A stretch of DNA of 6,375 bases from Pseudomonadota bacterium (lineage in GTDB: Bacteria > Pseudomonadota > Gammaproteobacteria > Steroidobacterales > Steroidobacteraceae): the NCBI GenBank assembly GCA_003242685.1, contig QGVD01000115.1, forward strand, positions 1-6,375, read 5' to 3'. Position 1 is the first letter of the stretch. The number at the start of each line of letters is the position of its first letter. The notes beneath the pieces are model-generated. The model was not told the origin of the DNA. It was given only the letters and a program-made list of their open reading frames with translations, and did no database searches. Below, piece after piece: positions 5,852 to 6,375 of the stretch. The position numbers and the translations under genes were made by a program.

Positions 5852-6375
5852 GCGACCTCACCGGCGTGCCCGCTTCCGTGACCTCAGGCATCCGGGGCGA
5901 GGGCGACGGCCCGCACAGCCGCTCGCGCCGCACGGCACGCGGGAGCGCCGCGAGCGCGCGCGCGGCGTCGTAGAAGCGGCGCAGATCGCCGCCGTGCTCC
6001 GCGAGCAGCCGCTCGAACCCCGGCACGCACTCGTAATACGTGGCGACCGATGCGAGGTGCGCGTTGTTGAGCCCCGCCTCGACCCAGGCACCGTACGGTG
6101 AGCTCACGCCGTGGCGCGCCTCGAGCGCACGGATGTCCGCCTCGAGCGCCGCGAAGATCTCCCGCTTGCGCTCGCGCATCTTCTCCGGCGGCAGCTTCGT
6201 CGCGTACAGCCGGCCGAGCTCGGCGCGCCTGCGCACGAACAGTGAGACGTACTCGAGCTGCCGTGCCCGCCGCTCGCGCAGACGCTCGAGCTGAGCCTCG
6301 CGCCGGCGCACCGCGAGCCAGCGCTCGAGGCCCGCCTGCTCCACCGCCACGGCGAAAGCCTCGTTGAATTCGGTG
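5826..6375 (-). CDS. Predicted aminopeptidase (COG4324/PF10023 type), C-terminal part, runs off the window edge
   Basis: Partial: 182 codons are visible, and the frame is open to the right edge, reading T-E-F-N-E-A-F-A-V-A-V-E-Q at its beginning. The GTG at 6350 is an internal valine codon, not a start. FNEAFA followed by VE is typical of this predicted zinc aminopeptidase family and resembles the NEGFA segment of M1 aminopeptidases, where the glutamate is the third zinc ligand; the HExxH zinc motif should lie just beyond the edge. Next comes a long, very basic helical region (about residues 20-85) and the family signature GLNNAHLASVATYYECVPGF with GGDLRRFYDAARALAALP. Family members are usually secreted or lipoproteins, which cannot be checked without the N-terminus. 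The last 25 or so residues (Pro/Ser/Arg-rich) are poorly conserved in character and are encoded over and near the overlap with the convergent gene. Confidence 0.85.
   Translation of the reverse strand, partial: TEFNEAFAVAVEQAGLERWLAVRRREAQLERLRERRARQLEYVSLFVRRRAELGRLYATKLPPEKMRERKREIFAALEADIRALEARHGVSSPYGAWVEAGLNNAHLASVATYYECVPGFERLLAEHGGDLRRFYDAARALAALPRAVRRERLCGPSPSPRMPEVTEAGTPVRSPTRSAGSG

Overview
The window is GC-rich, densely coded proteobacterial chromosome. The split B12-dependent ribonucleotide reductase (NrdJa plus NrdJb, the arrangement known from Pseudomonas), a Do-family periplasmic protease, an NDUFA9-type NAD(P)-binding protein and a COG4324/PF10023-type aminopeptidase together suggest a beta- or gammaproteobacterium. 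Nothing here fixes the genus. There are no RNA genes, mobile elements, CRISPR arrays or other signs of recent transfer.

Layout: (1) 31-2941, minus strand: a two-gene operon, nrdJa followed after 37 nt by nrdJb, encoding a class II (adenosylcobalamin-dependent) ribonucleotide reductase in two polypeptides. (2) 2942-3451: a 510-nt divergent intergenic region with no gene. It holds a good sigma70-type promoter for nrdJ, a perfect 16-bp palindromic NrdR box just downstream of the predicted start point, a second NrdR-like box 178 bp further upstream, a perfect DnaA-box match, a GC-rich leader with a possible G-quadruplex and hairpin, and repeated motifs in front of the protease gene. (3) 3452-5851, plus strand: a DegQ/MucD-type serine protease and, 42 nt later, an NDUFA9-family atypical short-chain dehydrogenase, probably co-transcribed. 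(4) 5826-6375, minus strand: the C-terminal part of a predicted aminopeptidase running off the right edge; its 3' end overlaps the NDUFA9 gene by 26 bp, tail to tail.

How it fits together: NrdJa supplies the catalytic barrel and NrdJb the cysteine-rich tail expected to re-reduce the active site, so the pair makes deoxyribonucleotides without needing oxygen. The promoter region indicates repression by NrdR, which senses ATP/dATP, and possibly an input from DnaA. The rightward genes are unrelated cell-envelope and housekeeping functions.

I see no clearly new biological system. The most unusual part is the regulatory region 3040-3440; the protein-coding genes all look like ordinary, intact family members. 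All family assignments come from recognising motifs by eye, without a database search.
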